This document shows positions 45,901 through 55,193 of a stretch of DNA of 64,000 bases, piece by piece. The DNA lies in assembly GCA_019243635.1 (NCBI GenBank), contig JAFAUB010000166.1:27355-91354 (forward strand), in the 5' to 3' direction. The notes below the pieces were generated by a model, which was given only the letters and a program-made list of their open reading frames with translations, had not been told where the DNA came from and did no database searches. Source of the stretch: Pseudonocardiales bacterium. GTDB lineage: Bacteria > Actinomycetota > Actinomycetes > Mycobacteriales > Pseudonocardiaceae. The translations under genes and the position numbers were made by a program. Numbering within the stretch: the first letter of the stretch is position 1; each line of letters begins with the position of its first letter.

Positions 45901-46135
45901 AGGAGACTCCTGAAGCGCTGCTGGGACGGGTGACCCGGCGAGTCTAACGTCGCGCCTTTCCTGGGGGCTCGTCACGGGGCGGGTGACCAGCCCGCAGGCG
46001 GGGAGGCGCAACCTCCGGCTCGCTCTGTCACAATCGACGGCCCGACGGGCGCGCGGAGCATCCGTGGCTTGACGGGACTTGACAGGACTCGACGGAGACA
46101 CCGAATGGAGAGGCCCGCATGAACAGGTGTGGCGG
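45901..46135. other. Divergent gatC / ACT-protein intergenic region
   Basis: 235 bp without a recognisable gene; it should carry the promoters of gatCAB and of the ACT-domain gene. No clear operator or hairpin seen. Confidence 0.4.
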
Positions 46136-46789
46136 ATGTCCTTTCTGATCCGGGTTCAGCTCCCGGACTGTCCTGGGGCGCTCGGCGCGGTGGCCACCGC
46201 GCTGGGCAAGGTGGGTGTCGACATCCTCAGCCTGGACGTCGTCGAGCGGAGATCCGGCATCGCCATCGACGACCTCGTCGTGGAGCTTCCCTCCGGCCGG
46301 CTGCCCGACGTGTTGATCACGGCGGCGGAGTCGGTCGAGGGCGTCGAGGTCGACGCCGTCCGCCCGTGGGCGGGTGTCCTGGACACGCACCGCGAGCTGG
46401 AGCTGGTGGAGGAGATCGCCGCCGATCCGGCGCACGGCCTGCAGGCCTTCACAGACGGGGTGCCGAAGATCATCCGAGCGGGCTGGGCCCTCGTGCTCAG
46501 CGTCTCAGGGGGACGACCGCACCGGGTCACCGCCTCCTTCGCCGCACCGGAGACCATCGTCGCGGACCTGCCATGGTGGCCGCTGCGCCGCGCGACGATC
46601 CTGGATGGTGAGGAACCCTGGGTGCCGCCACCCTGGCGGGAGCTGGGCACCGAGCTGGCGGCCACCCCGCTGGGCGGCGTGGAGCGGGCCCTGCTGGTCG
46701 GTCGGCCGGGCGGCCCGATGTTCCGTGCCGCGGAGGTTGCCCGTCTGGAGCACCTGGCTGGGATCGTCGCGGTGCTACTGCGCAGCTGA
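46136..46789 (+). CDS. ACT-domain protein (Rv3013-like)
   Basis: A 217-residue protein with an N-terminal ACT domain ([40 protein letters not shown]) and a C-terminal half resembling a degenerate GAF-type sensor ([52 protein letters not shown]). A similar ACT protein lies beside gatC in M. tuberculosis (Rv3013). A ligand-binding regulatory role is inferred. ATG 46136 with AGGTG upstream is preferred; GTG 46127 is possible. Confidence 0.82.
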   Translation: MSFLIRVQLPDCPGALGAVATALGKVGVDILSLDVVERRSGIAIDDLVVELPSGRLPDVLITAAESVEGVEVDAVRPWAGVLDTHRELELVEEIAADPAHGLQAFTDGVPKIIRAGWALVLSVSGGRPHRVTASFAAPETIVADLPWWPLRRATILDGEEPWVPPPWRELGTELAATPLGGVERALLVGRPGGPMFRAAEVARLEHLAGIVAVLLRS

Positions 46790-46824
46790 GCATCCACCAC
46801 AGCTCGTGGACCTCGACGTTCTCC

Positions 46825-47385
46825 TCACAGTCCCCACGCCGCCGGGGTCGCGCCGAAGGCCAGCAGCCGGACTCCGGGCAGCGGGTACCAGTCGCGCTCG
46901 GGCAGCCGGATGAACCCTGACCGGGCGTAGAGCCGGTGCGCGGCGTGCATCGCCTCAGTGCTGCACAGCACGACCCGGTGCGCACCGATCCTCCTGGCCC
47001 GCGCCAGCACGGTTCTCACCAGCACCTCACCGATCCCGCGGCGGCGGGCGCCGGGTGCCACCGCGAGCATCCGCAGCTCCAGCTCACCCGGGCCGGACAG
47101 CTCCCGCAGCGGACTGCCCGGCGCGCACACCGTGACCGTCCCCACCACCGTGCCGTCAGGGTCCACCGCCACCAGCAGCTCAGCGTCGCGAGCCCGCCGG
47201 GACGCATCGGCCAGCTGCGCCGCGTAGGAACCAGCGGGGTTCACCATGCCGTCGGCGAGGTATGCCTCCAGAGTGAGCCGACCAACCTCCTCAAGCTCGT
47301 CGGGACGGACGGGACGCACGGTCAGGCGGTCTCCCACCCCAGCGTTGATACCACGTGTCGTCGCCGCCACGACGCCGGTCACCAT
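46825..47385 (-). CDS. GNAT-family N-acetyltransferase
   Basis: A 186-residue GNAT enzyme: LTVRPVRPDELEEVGRLTLE at the start of the fold, ELELRMLAVAPGARRRGIGE (beta4 and the acetyl-CoA pyrophosphate loop RRRGIG), VLVRTVLARARRIGAHRVVL, and C-terminal AAHRLYARSGFIRLPERDWY. The substrate is unknown. The first about 20 residues (MVTGVVAATTRGINAGVGDR) may be non-coding. It is followed by two binding-protein genes on the same strand. Confidence 0.85.
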   Translation of the reverse strand: MVTGVVAATTRGINAGVGDRLTVRPVRPDELEEVGRLTLEAYLADGMVNPAGSYAAQLADASRRARDAELLVAVDPDGTVVGTVTVCAPGSPLRELSGPGELELRMLAVAPGARRRGIGEVLVRTVLARARRIGAHRVVLCSTEAMHAAHRLYARSGFIRLPERDWYPLPGVRLLAFGATPAAWGL

Positions 47386-47406
47386 CCGGGACGCGCGCGA
47401 ACGGAG

Positions 47407-49179
47407 TCAGCTCACAGTCCATTCGTTGGCGTTCCAGGTGACGCCATCCGAAGCATGGCGGTAGACGCTGTCGATGTTGCTGGTGTAGGCCCACATGAGG
47501 GGGACCTGGAACAGCGGAAGTGACACCAGGTCATCGGCGAGGAGCCGATCGGCTTTCGCCAGGGCGTCAGTCCGGGTGGACTCGGAGTACTCCGTCTCCG
47601 CGATACCCAGCGCGGCGTCGACCTCAGGGTTGCTGTAGTGCTGGTGGTTGAGCTCGCCGTTGGTCCCGTAGCGGTCAGCCAGGGACCACACTCGGGAGGT
47701 ACCCGCGCTCGTCGTCAGGGCGACATCGAACCGGCCACGGACCACGGCATCGCCCAGACCCCCGGAGGCGGCACCGTCAGCGATCTCCATTCCGGCCTGC
47801 CGGCACTGCGTCCTGATCAGTTCCACCTCCCGGGAGTGGGCCGGCGAGCCATCGTGGCTGATGGCGAAGGACAGTCGCCGGCCGGCACGGGAGTAGACGC
47901 CGTCGGTACCGAGCACCCAGCCGGCCCGCTCCAGCGTCACCTGCGCCTTCTGGGCGTCGGCGACCATCGTGCCGGAGTAGAGGTCGACGTAGGCCCTCTC
48001 GCCGGGGAGAAACGCGAGACTTCCCAGCGGCTGAGCGTCCGGGCGTACGCCGCGGACCAGGTCGTCGACCAGCTTGTTTCGATCGACGCATTGGGCGAAG
48101 GCGGTCCGCACGACCGGGTCCCGGAACAGCGGACCGGCCAGATCGAGGTCCAGATGCTCGACAGTGGGGCCGCCCCGCTCCTCGAATATCACGCCCCGGC
48201 CCGACAGTGCCCGCAACCGATCGGCCAGCAGCGGGTCAGCCGGCGGCTGCACGACGGTGAACTGCCGGTTCGCCAGACCCAGCACCGCGGCGGCGCCGTC
48301 CGCGACGGACGTGAGCACAATCATCGCCGGACCTCCCGGACTACCCACCCAGGCCTTGTTTTGGGTCAGCACGGTCCGTTCGCTCGACGTCGAGCTGTCG
48401 AACCGGTACGGGCCCGATGCCGGCATCGTCCCGGCGTTGAAACCGGTCCAGGCGCTGTTCCAGAAGTCACCGGCCTTCTTCAGGTCGGCCGGCGCGGACG
48501 TCGGGGTCAGGGTGGTGATGTCAGCGATTCCGGTCTCCCGCTCGAGGATATGGGCGGGAAGAACCGCTTGGTCGATGTAGTTCCGGCGCCAGTCCGCGTA
48601 GGGCGACCGGTAGGTCTCGACGAACGTATTCCCGTCGCGACACCCGGCGGTAACGCGATCCAACCCTCGCGTGGTCGCCGGTGTGAAGTACGGCGTCGCG
48701 CCACTGCCCGCGAGCCAGGCCAGGTAGAAGTCGCGGCAGCCCCATGGCTGCCCATCCGACCACCTGACGTTCGGCTTGATCCTGTATGTGACGACCTGAG
48801 GGTCCTTCGAGGTCAGCTCGGCTGACACCAGCACGTCGGAGTTGAGCAGGAACCTACCGTCTCCGTCGACGACGAACGGGTCCACGAGCACCTGGTCGAG
48901 CACCACGGCGTTGTCCGGGTTGTTGTTCGTCCGCGCCGTCTTGTTGTTGTACGCCGAGAACGGCGCATCGTGCGCGACGACGACCGCGGGCCCGGCCGGC
49001 ACCTTCGGGGCGCGATATGACCCGTCCCCCTTGTCGCCACGCGCCAGGGTGTTCGCCGGCCCGCCGCCGGGGCGCCCGGCTCCGCCGGCCGGCCCACAAC
49101 CGGTGACCGCGAGAACCAGGCAGGCAAGCTGGGCCAGAAAGCCCACCAAGAGCCGAACGCGCCTCGACTTTCCCCTCAA
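47407..49179 (-). CDS. Family-5 extracellular solute-binding lipoprotein
   Basis: A 590-residue lipoprotein: signal peptide RLLVGFLAQLACLVLAVTGC with lipid Cys28, then the SBP_bac_5 fold (DPQVVTYRIKPNVRWSDGQP, AGTMPASGPYRFDSSTSSER, VRTAFAQCVDRNKLVDDLV, and MWAYTSNIDSVY near the C-terminus). Such proteins bind peptides or act, like LpqW, in envelope lipoglycan synthesis. No ABC permease or ATPase gene is adjacent, so a transport role is uncertain. It is 16 bp downstream of its paralogue. Confidence 0.9.
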   Translation of the reverse strand: MRGKSRRVRLLVGFLAQLACLVLAVTGCGPAGGAGRPGGGPANTLARGDKGDGSYRAPKVPAGPAVVVAHDAPFSAYNNKTARTNNNPDNAVVLDQVLVDPFVVDGDGRFLLNSDVLVSAELTSKDPQVVTYRIKPNVRWSDGQPWGCRDFYLAWLAGSGATPYFTPATTRGLDRVTAGCRDGNTFVETYRSPYADWRRNYIDQAVLPAHILERETGIADITTLTPTSAPADLKKAGDFWNSAWTGFNAGTMPASGPYRFDSSTSSERTVLTQNKAWVGSPGGPAMIVLTSVADGAAAVLGLANRQFTVVQPPADPLLADRLRALSGRGVIFEERGGPTVEHLDLDLAGPLFRDPVVRTAFAQCVDRNKLVDDLVRGVRPDAQPLGSLAFLPGERAYVDLYSGTMVADAQKAQVTLERAGWVLGTDGVYSRAGRRLSFAISHDGSPAHSREVELIRTQCRQAGMEIADGAASGGLGDAVVRGRFDVALTTSAGTSRVWSLADRYGTNGELNHQHYSNPEVDAALGIAETEYSESTRTDALAKADRLLADDLVSLPLFQVPLMWAYTSNIDSVYRHASDGVTWNANEWTVS

Positions 49180-49195
49180 GGGAGACCTCCTGGTG

Positions 49196-51016
49196 TCACC
49201 GGCGAAGCCACCAGCCGGCGGCGCCGTCGAACGGACCCTCCACCGGCGTGCCCGGGACCACGTTAGACAGCAGGCTGGTGGTGATGAGCAGCGAAGCCGG
49301 CTGGTAGAGCGGGATCGCCACGGCCCGCGCCCACAGCGCCGCCTCGACGGTAGCGGGCAGGAGGCCCGCCGGGTCGTCCTGGGTGAGCGCCCGCTCGATC
49401 ATCGGCTGCAGGTCCAGGTCGCAGAAGTCCGCCGGGTTGGGTGGAGCCGGGGCCAGCCTGGCGGGCACCACCAGCGGGCAGCCGAACCAGGAGTCCAGCT
49501 GGGTGGCGGGGTGACCGGCCGCGGGCTGCGGCAGCACAACGATGTCGACGCCTGGCGCGCCCCCCGCTTGGGACGACCCCTCAGGACCGGCCAGCCCCGG
49601 GTCGGCTGACGCTGGGTCGGCCACCGCCGCAGTGCTCACCTCGACGCTCCCGCCAGGAGAGGACACCGCGTCGGCGCTCGGGCCGAGCATGGTGCCGTAG
49701 AGCTCGTCCGGGTCGACCTCACGCAGCTCGGCATCGATCCCGGCGGTCCGAAGCTGATCAACCACCCGGGCGGCGAGCGTCCCGTACGGCTCGCGGTTCG
49801 CCGCCGCCGCGACCCCCAGCCGCAATGGCCGGCCGGCACGTTCCCAGCCCGCTGGAGCACGGGCGTACCCGGCGTCGGTGAGCAACCGGCGCGCCGTGTC
49901 CGGGTCCGGCGCCACCGGGACGCCGGTGGCCGGCGCGGTGGCACGGTAACCCGGCGCGGACGGGGCGAGCACCTCGGAGTCGGCTCGCAGCGCCGCGGCG
50001 GGGTCGCCGGCGACTCCGGTGGCGATCAGCGAGGGGCGGTCCAGCACCGCGGCCACCGCGGTGCGCACCCGCTGATCGCTCAACACCCGGCCGGCCGGGC
50101 GCAGCAGCACGGAGACGAGCACCGGCTGCGGTACGACCGTCGGGGTCACCCCCAGGTCGGCCGCGCGCAGCAGCGACTCGGTGATGGCGTTGGGACGGCT
50201 GAACAGGGCACCCTGCACGCCACCGGTGCGCAGCGCCTCGACCAGGGTCGCCTGACTGCCCTGGCGGAACCGGATCCGGTCCAGCCGCGCCGGGGTGTCC
50301 CAGTACCGGTCATTGCGTTCCAGCACCATCTCGCCGCGGGACCGATCAAACGACGTCATCAGGAAAGGACCACCGGACACCGGAAGGCCGGCGTCAAGCG
50401 CCGTGCTCCACCCGCCCGGCGCATCCTTGAGCAGATGCTCGGGGAGCAGGTGCTGGAACAGGGTGCGCCAGCCGGCGTAGGGCCGCAGAAAGACCACCTC
50501 GGCGGTCTTGCCGCCGTCCCGGGAGGCCACCTGGTCGATCAGCTGGTATCCGGCCGAGTCCACCACACCGGGCTGGGTGCGCATCTGCCTGGCGAGGTAA
50601 CCGAAGTCCTCGGCGGAGATGGGGGTGATATCCGACCACTGCGCGTCGCGCCGGATCCGGTAGGTGACGGTGAACGGCTCGGTACTCGTGACCTCGGCGG
50701 CGCTCAGCAGCGTGTGGTCGAGCACCCACTGCCCGGTCGGTGCCTGGTGGAACGGCGAGGGCAGCAGCAGGCCGGCGACCGCCTCCGAGACCGGCGTCAG
50801 GTCGGCCACGGTGTGCGGGTTGAAACCGCCGCTCAGCCGGTCCACCCCGAAGACCACCTCCCGGTTGGCCTCCCGGGTGGCGGGCGAGGCCGCTGAGGAG
50901 CTCGTGGCGGGGTGGCGGGGTGGCGCCGGCGGGAACGGCTGCGCGGTGCACGCGACGAGCGCGGCCCCGGCGACCAGGGCCGTCATCATCCCGCACGCGC
51001 CGCCGGGCCTTCTCAC
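49196..51016 (-). CDS. lpqW: LpqW-like family-5 binding lipoprotein
   Basis: A 606-residue lipoprotein from GTG 51016: MMTALVAGAALVAC gives the signal and lipid Cys23, followed by a Pro/Ser/Ala linker and an SBP_bac_5 domain (EVVFGVDRLSGGFNPHTVAD, EPFTVTYRIRRDAQWSDITP, PVSGGPFLMTSFDRSRGEMV). In mycobacteria LpqW (Rv1166) is encoded next to typA and controls partitioning between PIM and lipoarabinomannan synthesis; the same typA linkage here supports that identity. A low-complexity insertion, rich in Ser/Ala/Gly, lies around residues 490-535. The longer frame upstream overlaps typA and is a shadow. Confidence 0.8.
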   Translation of the reverse strand: MRRPGGACGMMTALVAGAALVACTAQPFPPAPPRHPATSSSAASPATREANREVVFGVDRLSGGFNPHTVADLTPVSEAVAGLLLPSPFHQAPTGQWVLDHTLLSAAEVTSTEPFTVTYRIRRDAQWSDITPISAEDFGYLARQMRTQPGVVDSAGYQLIDQVASRDGGKTAEVVFLRPYAGWRTLFQHLLPEHLLKDAPGGWSTALDAGLPVSGGPFLMTSFDRSRGEMVLERNDRYWDTPARLDRIRFRQGSQATLVEALRTGGVQGALFSRPNAITESLLRAADLGVTPTVVPQPVLVSVLLRPAGRVLSDQRVRTAVAAVLDRPSLIATGVAGDPAAALRADSEVLAPSAPGYRATAPATGVPVAPDPDTARRLLTDAGYARAPAGWERAGRPLRLGVAAAANREPYGTLAARVVDQLRTAGIDAELREVDPDELYGTMLGPSADAVSSPGGSVEVSTAAVADPASADPGLAGPEGSSQAGGAPGVDIVVLPQPAAGHPATQLDSWFGCPLVVPARLAPAPPNPADFCDLDLQPMIERALTQDDPAGLLPATVEAALWARAVAIPLYQPASLLITTSLLSNVVPGTPVEGPFDGAAGWWLRR

Positions 51017-51083
51017 GAGGCGACATGCTGCCGCACAGCGATCTCCCAGGGTGCGCGTGGGGTCTCCGCCGCCAGGCTGTCGG

Positions 51084-52991
51084 CTAGGACCGTGCCATCC
51101 GGTCCCGGGCCCGCTGCCGGCCGCGCTGGGTGGCGTCCAGGATGACCTTCCGTACCCGCACCACCTCCGGTGCCACCTCGACGCACTCATCGGAGGCGCA
51201 GAACTCCAGCGCCTCCTCCAACCCGAGAGTCCTCGGCCGGGCCAGCCGCTCGAGCTCCTCACCGGCGGAGGAGCGCACGTTGGTGAGCTTGCGCTCCCGG
51301 CACACGTTGAGGTCCAGGTCCTCGGCGCGCGGGTTCTCGCCGACCACCATCCCGGCGTAGACCGCTGCGCCGGGCTCCACGAAGAAGGTGCCCCGGTCAG
51401 CCAGCTGCGCCAACGCGTATCCGGTGACCACCCCGGACCGGTCGGCGACCAGCGACCCGGAGCGACGGGTGCGCAGCTCACCGACCCACGGGCGGTAGCC
51501 GTCGAAGACGTGGTGCGCGACACCGGTGCCTCGGGTGACGGTGAGGAACTCGGTGCGAAAGCCGATCAGCCCGCGGGAGGGCACCGTGAACTCCAGCCGC
51601 ACCCAGCCGTCCCCGGATGTGGTGCCCAGCTGTTCCACCCGGCCCTTGCGGGCGGCCAGTAGCTGGGTCACCGCACCGACATGCTCCTCGGGTACGACCA
51701 CGGTGAGGTGCTCAAACGGTTCGTGCCGGGCGCCGTCCACGGTGCGGGTGACGACCTGGGGCTTGCCGACGGTGAGCTCGAAACCCTCTCGTCGCATGGT
51801 CTCCACCAGGACGGCCAAGGCCAGCTCACCCCGACCCTGCACTTCCCAGGTGTCCGGCGACTCGGTCGGCGACACCCGGATGCTGACGTTGCCGACGAGC
51901 TCGGCGTCCAACCGGTTGCGAACCAGACGGGCGGTGAGCTTGCGACCGCCACCGCGACCCGCCAGCGGGCTGGTGTTGATCCCGATCGTCATCGCGATCA
52001 CCGGCTCGTCCACGGTGATCCGCGGCAGCGGGCGTGGATCGTCGAGGTCGGCGAGGGTGTCCCCAATGGTGATCTCCGCGATACCCGCGATGGCGATCAG
52101 GTCACCGGCCCTCGCGCCGGCGGCCGGGACCCGCTCGAGCCCCTCGGTACGCAGCAGCTCGGTGATCCGGACCGGCCGGATCGACCCGTCCTGGCGGCAC
52201 CACGCCACGGTCTGGCCCTTGTGCAGCCGCCCGGCACGGACCCGGCACAGCGCGATCCGGCCCAGGAAGGTCGACGCGTCGAGGTTGGTGACGTGTGCCT
52301 GCAACGGCGCCTGCGCATCACCCGCGGGCGGCGGCACATGCGTGAGGATGACGTCGAACAGCGGCGTGAGGTCCGCGGCGTCCGGCAGCTCGCCATCGCG
52401 CGGGCGGGTCAGGCTGGCGCGGCCGGCCCTGGCGCTGGCGTAGAGCACCGGCAGGTCCAGCACCGCCTCGGCGGTACCGGCTTCGAGGCCCTCCAGATCC
52501 GCGGCGAGATCCAGCAAAAGGTCATGCGTCGCGGCGACCACCGCCTCGATCCGGGCGTCCGGCCGGTCCACCTTGTTCACCACGAGCACTACCGGCAGGT
52601 GCGCGGCCAGCGCCTTGCGGAGCACGAAGCGGGTCTGCGGCAACGGTCCCTCGCTGGCGTCGACCAGCAGCAGCACACCGTCCACCATGGACAAGCCGCG
52701 CTCCACCTCGCCGCCGAAGTCGGCGTGCCCCGGTGTGTCCACCACGTTGATGGTGACGGCACCGGCCGGGGTGGAGCGGGTGACCGCGGTGTTCTTGGCC
52801 AGGATCGTGATGCCCTTCTCCCGCTCCAGATCACCGGAGTCCAGCACGCGGTCCACCTCGGTGCGCCCGGCGACGGCGCCGGACTGGCGCAGCATGGCGT
52901 CGACGAGCGTGGTCTTGCCGTGGTCGACATGCGCGACGATGGCGACATTGCGCAGGTCGGTGCGCGCGCGGGCGGGGGCGACGGTGGGCAC
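51084..52991 (-). CDS. typA: Translational GTPase TypA/BipA
   Basis: Ribosome-associated GTPase used in stress adaptation and ribosome assembly. From GTG 52991 (GAGGAG 8-9 nt upstream) it is 635 residues. G1 AHVDHGKT is at 20-27, with [31 protein letters not shown] and [10 protein letters not shown], and the TypA-specific C-terminal domain ([48 protein letters not shown]). lpqW follows. Confidence 0.96.
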   Translation of the reverse strand: MPTVAPARARTDLRNVAIVAHVDHGKTTLVDAMLRQSGAVAGRTEVDRVLDSGDLEREKGITILAKNTAVTRSTPAGAVTINVVDTPGHADFGGEVERGLSMVDGVLLLVDASEGPLPQTRFVLRKALAAHLPVVLVVNKVDRPDARIEAVVAATHDLLLDLAADLEGLEAGTAEAVLDLPVLYASARAGRASLTRPRDGELPDAADLTPLFDVILTHVPPPAGDAQAPLQAHVTNLDASTFLGRIALCRVRAGRLHKGQTVAWCRQDGSIRPVRITELLRTEGLERVPAAGARAGDLIAIAGIAEITIGDTLADLDDPRPLPRITVDEPVIAMTIGINTSPLAGRGGGRKLTARLVRNRLDAELVGNVSIRVSPTESPDTWEVQGRGELALAVLVETMRREGFELTVGKPQVVTRTVDGARHEPFEHLTVVVPEEHVGAVTQLLAARKGRVEQLGTTSGDGWVRLEFTVPSRGLIGFRTEFLTVTRGTGVAHHVFDGYRPWVGELRTRRSGSLVADRSGVVTGYALAQLADRGTFFVEPGAAVYAGMVVGENPRAEDLDLNVCRERKLTNVRSSAGEELERLARPRTLGLEEALEFCASDECVEVAPEVVRVRKVILDATQRGRQRARDRMARS

Positions 52992-53026
52992 GCGGAAGCT
53001 CCTCGATGGGTGCGGGGACCTCAACG

Positions 53027-54448
53027 TTACTCGGACGCACCGGCGCGGCCCGCCGCAGCACTTCTCTGGGCCGGGCGCCCGACCGGCCAGCGCACCTCGA
53101 AGCGGGCGCCGCCGTCCGGGGCTTGCCCGACCCGGGTAGCGCCACCGTAGCGGCGCACCGTCTCGGCGACCAGCGCCAGCCCGAGCCCGGTCCCGCCGGT
53201 ACCGCGGTCCCGGCCGTCCTGCACCCGGTGGAAACGGTCGAACACCAACTCGCGGTGCTCGACGGGCACCCCGTCGCCGTCGTCGTCCACCAGCACGCGT
53301 ACCTCACCTACGCCCGGCAGGACCATCACCCGCACGGTCCTCCGGGCGTGCCGCACAGCGTTGGCGAGCAGGTTGTCCAGCACCCGGGCGACATCGCTGG
53401 GTGCGGCGTGCGCCACCGCGGGCACGGCCGCGGTCACCCGGACCGTGACCTCACTCCGGGCGACGTGACGAGCCGCCGCCACCTCACCGTGGGCCACGCG
53501 GCGAGCCGCGTCGCGGGCCATCTCGGCGAGGTCGACCGGCTCGACGGGCAACCGCTCCCCAGCATCGGACCGGGCCAGCGCGAGCAGATCGTCGAGCAGC
53601 GCGGACAGCCGCTGGGCCTGCGCGGCGATGTCCTCCAGCGTCGCCCCGGCAAGGTCCGGGTCCGGGTGGCTCACCGCCACCTCGGCCTGCGCGCGGATCG
53701 CCGCCACCGGCGAGCGCAGCTCGTGCGCGGCATCCCCGGTGAACCGCCGCAGCTGCTCGGTCGCCGCGTCCCGGCGACCCAGCAGCTCGTTGAGCGTCTG
53801 CGCCAGTGCCCGCAGCTCGTCGCGCGCCACGGGCAGCGGCAGCCGCTCCCCCGCCGGCAGCTCCGTCGCCGCCGTCCGCAGCCCAGCCACCGGGCGCAAC
53901 GCGAACCGGGCCGCCACCCAGCCAGCCGCTCCCATCGCCAGCGCGGCGAGCACCGCAGCCACCACCAGCGCCACGGCGGTTCGCCCGACCAGCATCACGT
54001 CGGCGACCGACTCGGCACCGGCCACCACCAGTCGCGGTGTGCCGTCGGGGGCGCTGAGCACCCGCCCCGCCCAGCGGGTGGGGTCATCCGACCGGCCAGG
54101 CTCGAAAGTCCAGACGGCCTGCCCGGCCAGCAGCCGACGGATGTCCGAGGCGGACAGCGGTGTCGGTCCACCGCCGTCGACCGGGGTTCCGGCCCGGTCC
54201 AGCACCCGGACCCGGGTCTCATCGCCCGGCGGGCGGGGCGGCGCGGGCCGCCCCGCTATCACGGCCGGCCCGACGGCGGTGACCGAGGCCACCAGATCGC
54301 TGTCCAGGGCGTGGGTCAGCGTCCGCGTCACCATCGCGGTCGAGGCCTTGGCCAGCAGCATGAACAGCACCAGCCCCACCACCGTGACCACCGCGGCGAC
54401 GCGCAGCGGCAGCGGGCGCGCAGCCCATACCCGCCGTAGCGCGTTCAC
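53027..54448 (-). CDS. Sensor histidine kinase
   Basis: A 473-residue membrane kinase: TM1 about 16-34, an extracytoplasmic domain about 35-155, TM2 about 156-177, HAMP about 178-230, the H-box [20 protein letters not shown] with phospho-accepting His242, the N-box [13 protein letters not shown], the G1 region [20 protein letters not shown] and [20 protein letters not shown]. Its start overlaps the response-regulator stop by 4 nt. The signal is unknown; the extracytoplasmic domain has no recognised fold. Confidence 0.93.
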   Translation of the reverse strand: MNALRRVWAARPLPLRVAAVVTVVGLVLFMLLAKASTAMVTRTLTHALDSDLVASVTAVGPAVIAGRPAPPRPPGDETRVRVLDRAGTPVDGGGPTPLSASDIRRLLAGQAVWTFEPGRSDDPTRWAGRVLSAPDGTPRLVVAGAESVADVMLVGRTAVALVVAAVLAALAMGAAGWVAARFALRPVAGLRTAATELPAGERLPLPVARDELRALAQTLNELLGRRDAATEQLRRFTGDAAHELRSPVAAIRAQAEVAVSHPDPDLAGATLEDIAAQAQRLSALLDDLLALARSDAGERLPVEPVDLAEMARDAARRVAHGEVAAARHVARSEVTVRVTAAVPAVAHAAPSDVARVLDNLLANAVRHARRTVRVMVLPGVGEVRVLVDDDGDGVPVEHRELVFDRFHRVQDGRDRGTGGTGLGLALVAETVRRYGGATRVGQAPDGGARFEVRWPVGRPAQRSAAAGRAGASE

Positions 54449-55134
54449 GGTCCGTCCCGCGCGCCGATCGCGTAGCCGTGCCCGCGCACCGTCTGCAGCA
54501 CGGCACCGGCTCCCACCGCGTCCAGCTTGCGACGCAGGTAGCCGACGTAGACCTCCACCGCGTTGCGGCTGGCGGCCTGCTCGTCACCCCACGCGGCGCG
54601 CAGCAGCTCGTCCTTGCTCACCACACTGCCGGCCCGGCGGGCCAACGCCGTCAACACCGCGAGCTCCCGAGGCGACAGCCGCACCGGTCGGCCGGCCCAG
54701 CTCACTCGGCGCCGCGCCGGGTCGATCACCAGGTCCCCCAGGGTGAGCACAGCCTCCCCCCGCGCCTCGGTGTGCCGGCGCAGCACCGCGCGCAGCTGGG
54801 CCACCAGCACCACGAAGGAGAACGGCTTCACCAGGTAGCCATCGGCACCGAGGTCCAACCCGTCAGCCTGGTCGACCTCGCCGTCCTTGGCGGAGACGAG
54901 CAGTACCGGGGTGGCCACCCCGGCCGCCCGCAGCCGCTCCAGCACCCGGTACCCGGACAGGCCCGGCAGCATGATGTCCAGCAGCACCGCGTCGAAGGTG
55001 CCGGTCAGCGCCGCGCGCAGCCCGCTGGGTCCGTCAGAGGCGGTATGGACCTGCATCCCTTCGGCGCGCAGCCCCCGCTCCAGCGCGCGCCGGACGCCGG
55101 GCTCGTCGTCGACCACCAGCACTCGCGGGCTCAC
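54445..55134 (-). CDS. OmpR-family response regulator
   Basis: A 229-residue regulator from GTG 55134: receiver domain VSPRVLVVDDEPGVRRALER with phospho-acceptor Asp53 (LLDIMLPG) and conserved Lys103 (LVKPFSF), then a winged-helix DNA-binding domain (RLSPRELAVLTALARRAGSV, VSKDELLRAAWGDEQAASRN, VGYLRRKLD, RGHGYAI). It is cognate to the adjacent kinase by overlap. It is divergent from the SEC-C protein. An ATG at 55146 is an alternative start. Confidence 0.94.
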   Translation of the reverse strand: MSPRVLVVDDEPGVRRALERGLRAEGMQVHTASDGPSGLRAALTGTFDAVLLDIMLPGLSGYRVLERLRAAGVATPVLLVSAKDGEVDQADGLDLGADGYLVKPFSFVVLVAQLRAVLRRHTEARGEAVLTLGDLVIDPARRRVSWAGRPVRLSPRELAVLTALARRAGSVVSKDELLRAAWGDEQAASRNAVEVYVGYLRRKLDAVGAGAVLQTVRGHGYAIGARDGP

Positions 55135-55193
55135 AGCACCCAGCATGCCCGTAGCCGGCGCGGTGGCCGCCACTCCTCGGCTACCCTGCCCGG

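Noticed and set aside
51017..51523. N-terminal extension of the LpqW-like protein
   Set aside because: The upstream part of the frame is antisense-free shadow of typA coding sequence with Ser/Trp/Arg-rich composition; a signal peptide with lipobox starts after 51016.
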